From Maribellus sediminis (GTDB lineage: Bacteria > Bacteroidota > Bacteroidia > Bacteroidales > Prolixibacteraceae), in assembly GCF_011799805.1 (NCBI RefSeq), contig NZ_WXUB01000002.1, forward strand, positions 1 to 64,000: a DNA stretch of 64,000 nt, read 5' to 3'. The position numbers and the translations under genes are program-made. The notes below the pieces were generated by a model. It was not told where the DNA came from. It ran no database searches and was given only the letters and a program-made list of their open reading frames with translations. Shown in pieces: positions 60,844 through 64,000 of the stretch. Numbering within the stretch: position 1 is the first letter of the stretch; every line of letters begins with the position of its first letter.

Positions 60844-62901
60844 ATGATCAACGAACAGTTGCTAAATCCCAAAAGTATAGTAGTTGTTGGCGCCTCGAAT
60901 AACATTCATAAGCCCGGTGGCAAAATTGTTAAGAACCTGATTGACCACGGTTTTAAAGGAAAACTGTATGCCATTAATCCAAAGGAAGACCGGATTCAGG
61001 GGATTCCGTCGTTTGCATCGGTTGATGAATTGCCTTCGGTTGAGCTGGCAGTTTTGGCAATTCCGGCAAAATCGTGTTTACCCGTTGTGAAATTGCTGAG
61101 CGAGCAAAATGATACCAAAGCTTTTATAATTATTTCTGCCGGTTTTTCGGAAACCGATGAGCAGGGGAAGCAGCTGGAAAATGAACTTGCTGAAGTTGTA
61201 AACAAACACAATGCCTGTTTAATAGGTCCGAATTGCATTGGGGTGATGACACCTTATCACGTCAGCGTATTTACGACACCGGTACCGGAATTGATCCCCG
61301 ATGGTTGCGATTTTATTTCAGGATCGGGCGCAACTGCAGTTTTTATCATCGAGTCAGGAATTCCGAAAGGCTTGCGATTTGCCAACGTTTTTTCGGTAGG
61401 TAACAGTGCCCAAACCGGGGTAGAAGATGTTCTGGCATACCTCGATGAAAATTACGTGGAAGGGAAAAGCCCGAAAGTAAAATTATTGTACATCGAAAAT
61501 ATTGACGACCCGGATAAGTTGTTGTTTCATGCTTCGTCGCTCATTCAAAAAGGATGCAAAATAGCCGCGATTAAAGCCGGAAGTTCATCGGCCGGAAGCC
61601 GTGCTGCATCGTCACATACCGGTGCACTAACCAGCTCCGATGCTGCTGTTGATGCTTTGTTTCGGAAAGCAGGGATCGTTCGGTGCTACGGACGGGAAGA
61701 ATTAACAACTGTTGCCAGCGTTTTTATGTGTAAAGAGCTGGAAGGAAAGAAAATGGCCATTATTACACATGCAGGAGGTCCGGGAGTTATGCTCACCGAT
61801 GCACTGGAAGATGGCGGATTGAAAATACCGGCTATCGAAGATTCGCCGGAAAAAACAGCGCTGCTTCAAAAATTATTTCCAGGTTCATCGGTTGAAAATC
61901 CGATCGACTTTCTGGCTACAGGAACAGCAGAGCAAATGGGCGAAATAATCGACGCTTGCGAGCATGAATTCGATGTGGATGGCATGGCCGTGATCTTTGG
62001 CAGCCCCGGACTTTTCCCGATTCGTGATGTGTACGATGTACTTTCTGAAAAAATGAAGGTTTGCAAAAAGCCCATTTACCCGATTCTTCCTTCGATTATA
62101 AATGTGAAGGAGGAAGTATCGCGGTTTATTTCACTTGGCCATGTTAATTTCCCGGATGAAGTTTTGCTGGGACGTGCACTTACGAAGGTGATTCATACTT
62201 CGAAACCAACTTTGGAGAATCAACCTGCACATAAAATAGCTGTTGATGAAATAAGGGCTGTGATAGATGCAGCCGAAAATGGTTATCAACCGCCGGCAAT
62301 CATTCACCGTTTGTTTGATTTGGCCGGAATACCGCGTGTAAAGGAAATTGTTGCCACCAGCGAATCGGAAGCAGTTCTGGCAGCTATGAATATCGGATTT
62401 CCGGTAGTGATGAAAGTAGTTGGCCCGGTGCATAAAACCGAAGTTGGGGGAGTGATCCTAAATGTCAGAAATGTGGCGCAGGTGCGAAAAGAATTTCATC
62501 ATCTTTTCGAAATTGAAGGAACTGAAGGTGTTTTGATCGCTCAAATGGCTTCTGGTACCGAGCTATTTCTGGGCGCCACATATGAGGAAAAATTTGGTCA
62601 CGTAGTTTTGTGCGGGATGGGCGGAATATATGTTGAAGTGATGAAAGACGTAGCATCCGGCCTGGCTCCTTTGTCGAATGTTGAGGCGATGGCAATGATC
62701 AAAAGCCTGAAATCGTACAAAATATTAAAAGGTTACCGCAAACAACCCAGTGTAAATATTGAGCGATATGCCGATATCATTGTACGTTTATCGTGGCTGC
62801 TGCGCTATGCAACAGAAATAAAGGAAATCGATATTAATCCACTTTTAGGAAACGAACAGGAAATTCTGGCTGTTGATGCCCGAATCAGGATTGAAAAATA
62901 A
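60844..62901 (+). CDS. ADP-forming acetate/acyl-CoA synthetase (fused alpha-beta)
   Basis: 685 residues. Converts acyl-CoA, ADP and phosphate to the acid, CoA and ATP (substrate-level phosphorylation). CoA-binding Rossmann domain (PKSIVVVGASNNIHKPGGKI, residues 9-28), succinyl-CoA-ligase-like domains with phosphohistidine region SSHTGALTSSDA near residue 257, then an ATP-grasp domain from about 470 (VVMKVVGPVHKTEVGGV, LCGMGGIYVEV). ATG 60844 (MINEQLLNPKS) chosen. Pairs functionally with KorAB products (acyl-CoA), as in peptide fermenters; inference. Confidence 0.92.
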   Translation: MINEQLLNPKSIVVVGASNNIHKPGGKIVKNLIDHGFKGKLYAINPKEDRIQGIPSFASVDELPSVELAVLAIPAKSCLPVVKLLSEQNDTKAFIIISAGFSETDEQGKQLENELAEVVNKHNACLIGPNCIGVMTPYHVSVFTTPVPELIPDGCDFISGSGATAVFIIESGIPKGLRFANVFSVGNSAQTGVEDVLAYLDENYVEGKSPKVKLLYIENIDDPDKLLFHASSLIQKGCKIAAIKAGSSSAGSRAASSHTGALTSSDAAVDALFRKAGIVRCYGREELTTVASVFMCKELEGKKMAIITHAGGPGVMLTDALEDGGLKIPAIEDSPEKTALLQKLFPGSSVENPIDFLATGTAEQMGEIIDACEHEFDVDGMAVIFGSPGLFPIRDVYDVLSEKMKVCKKPIYPILPSIINVKEEVSRFISLGHVNFPDEVLLGRALTKVIHTSKPTLENQPAHKIAVDEIRAVIDAAENGYQPPAIIHRLFDLAGIPRVKEIVATSESEAVLAAMNIGFPVVMKVVGPVHKTEVGGVILNVRNVAQVRKEFHHLFEIEGTEGVLIAQMASGTELFLGATYEEKFGHVVLCGMGGIYVEVMKDVASGLAPLSNVEAMAMIKSLKSYKILKGYRKQPSVNIERYADIIVRLSWLLRYATEIKEIDINPLLGNEQEILAVDARIRIEK

Positions 62902-62921
62902 GTGCACACGCTTTTTATGTT

Positions 62922-63350
62922 TTACAAAAACAGATTGGCGAGCTTGTACTTTTTGGTTAGCGGCTCAATGTTGTTTTTAATGAGTTTGTAATAATCGGCG
63001 GCTTTACCTTCACCCAGTAAATTCTCAATAAAATCTTTGCGTTCGCTCTGCAGCGCATTAATTTTTGTTGTTTTTTCATCTTCAGTGCCCGAACCGTTCA
63101 CAACACCTAAAATATTGCTCACATAATCTTTGTTGTTACCCAGTAATTTCAAAAGCTTGTCAGGCGATGTAAAGCTTTTTCCCGGATCGAGTGCTTTTAA
63201 AATATCTTTGCTGAAATCGCTGTTAGTTACGTCATCGATAACTGAGGTATCAACTTTTTTTACAGAAGCAGGAACCTGAATTTGAGCTGAAACGCGGTTT
63301 GAAATGAATAGAGTAAATACAAAGCTGAAAAGGAAAATGCATTTTTTCAT
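62922..63350 (-). CDS. Exported helical protein of unknown function
   Basis: 142 residues with signal peptide MKKCIFLFSFVFTLFISNRV. Mature part is helical and Lys/Asp-rich (NSDFSKDILKALDPGKSFTS, LLGEGKAADYYKLIKNNIEP). ATG 63350 chosen, with a -7 box 36 bases upstream; a second ATG at 63356 adds two residues. Convergent with the acyl-CoA synthetase. Unrecognised. Confidence 0.65.
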   Translation of the reverse strand: MKKCIFLFSFVFTLFISNRVSAQIQVPASVKKVDTSVIDDVTNSDFSKDILKALDPGKSFTSPDKLLKLLGNNKDYVSNILGVVNGSGTEDEKTTKINALQSERKDFIENLLGEGKAADYYKLIKNNIEPLTKKYKLANLFL

Positions 63351-63385
63351 GATCATGTTTTTTGAAAGTTAATACAAGAAAAACA

Positions 63386-63393
63386 CAAATATA
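63386..63393 (-). promoter_or_regulatory. -7 box for exported helical protein gene
   Basis: Minus strand reads TATATTTG (TAnnTTTG), 36 bases before the start codon at 63350. Confidence 0.5.
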
Positions 63394-63417
63394 GATGAAT
63401 TGTTGCCGGAAGCTTAT

Positions 63418-63459
63418 CAAAAAAAATCCTCTGACTTTGTTACTAAAAGTCAAAGGATT
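63418..63459 (-). terminator. Terminator for the M1 peptidase gene
   Basis: AATCCT-C-TGACTTT (63425-63438) pairs with AAAGTCA-A-AGGATT (63446-63459), one mismatch; eight A residues to the left (63418-63425) give a T-run on the minus strand. Confidence 0.85.
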
Positions 63460-63482
63460 GATCTATAATTACCTAAATCCTG

Positions 63483-64000
63483 TTATTGCTTGTCTTTTGC
63501 TTCCTGCATCGGATTCCGTCCTCCACCATAATTACCGCTTCCGTAGCGCGATTTGTACACCTGGAAACGACTTGGTTGCTGACGTTCAGGCCAGTAGTTA
63601 TTGTCCATGTCGGTATCTGCAGTCTCGTAAAAAGGATCGAGCATAATTTGTTTCACTTCTTTGTTGAACATAAACAGTTTGCTCACTTCTTCATTATTTT
63701 TTCTCCAGATCTCGGCAGGAATACGTTGCACTTCTTCTGTTCCGTCGGTAAACTCGAATTTGATGATCAATGGCATAACCAAACCTCCAACATTTTTAAA
63801 ATCCAGTTGGTAGAAATTCAGGTTGCTGCCCAGCAATTCTTTTTCATCTTCATCGAGCGATGAAAGGAAACGCTCGTATTCTTTTTTGTCCTTTTCGGTT
63901 ACTTTATATTTATCGTAAGTAGTGTAAAAGTCGGCTGCTTCCGGATTATTTGCCAGGTAAGTTTCATCGGCAAGTTTTGCGTTTCGAATATCAATCATTG
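63483..64000 (-). CDS. C-terminal part of an M1-family metallopeptidase (cut by window edge)
   Basis: The frame reaches the right edge, so only about 172 codons of the 3' end are present. The text YQLDFKNVGGLVMPLIIKFE and VKQIMLDPFYETADTDMDNN is the usual C-terminal end of Bacteroidota M1 aminopeptidases (strand region LPLIIxFxxxDG, LDPxxETADxDxxNN). The catalytic HExxH lies outside. Terminated at 63418-63459. Confidence 0.68.
   Translation of the reverse strand, partial: MIDIRNAKLADETYLANNPEAADFYTTYDKYKVTEKDKKEYERFLSSLDEDEKELLGSNLNFYQLDFKNVGGLVMPLIIKFEFTDGTEEVQRIPAEIWRKNNEEVSKLFMFNKEVKQIMLDPFYETADTDMDNNYWPERQQPSRFQVYKSRYGSGNYGGGRNPMQEAKDKQ

Overview
The window looks like chromosomal DNA of a Bacteroidota bacterium, most probably a marine or sediment Bacteroidia of the Marinilabiliales/Prolixibacteraceae type (inference). 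Supporting signs are a type IX secretion (T9SS) C-terminal sorting domain on the first protein, many TAnnTTTG-like -7 promoter boxes with few Shine-Dalgarno sequences, a eukaryote-type GT3 glycogen synthase, a GH97 glycosidase, an S46 dipeptidyl-peptidase, LytS/LytTR regulators and a secreted-protein-rich gene set. I see no rRNA, tRNA, CRISPR array or intact mobile element.

Layout. 1-4.0 kb: 3' end of a repeat-rich T9SS-secreted adhesin, a glutathione peroxidase whose signal peptide is out of frame, an XRE-type regulator and two tandem paralogous small proteins in AT-rich DNA. 4.0-22 kb: mostly housekeeping (mnmE, sirtuin, fabG, PfkB kinase, PP2C phosphatase, clpC, gyrA, a TPR protein, M24 peptidase, glycogen synthase, murI). 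22-26 kb: a probable sugar salvage module (anomeric kinase plus nucleotidyltransferase, divergent from a sugar MFS transporter) and a gamma carbonic anhydrase. 26.6-29.6 kb: korAB, a 2-oxoacid:ferredoxin oxidoreductase. 29.7-34.2 kb: a secreted RbsD/FucU-like protein, a frameshifted DHFR-family gene, a DUF3667 protein, photolyase and small unknowns.

34.5-38.4 kb holds the most distinctive locus: three overlapping or abutting LytS-type membrane histidine kinases followed by one LytTR response regulator. The third kinase has lost the phospho-acceptor His and the N-box Asn and reads as a pseudokinase. 39-45 kb: class IV aminotransferase, YqhD-like alcohol dehydrogenase, a DUF2807 protein, a GH97 lipoprotein and, next to it, the C-terminal stump of a tyrosine recombinase. 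45-48.5 kb: a Gre-like factor and the three-gene proton-translocating transhydrogenase operon. 48.8-64 kb: a PocR/six-PAS hybrid kinase, a Mut7-C RNase-like protein, a His-rich outer-membrane protein, a 7TM histidine kinase, a DPP11-like peptidase, an ADP-forming acyl-CoA synthetase, and the end of an M1 peptidase.

How it fits together. KorAB, ADP-forming acyl-CoA synthetase, transhydrogenase, glycogen synthase and DPP11 suggest a facultative or anaerobic heterotroph using peptides and sugars (inference). Two genes (1687 and 30229) are each one base short in a homopolymer, which may be sequencing error, phase variation or real decay. Heptanucleotide GTTCARA-type arrays occur at three intergenic sites and are not explained by the genes.
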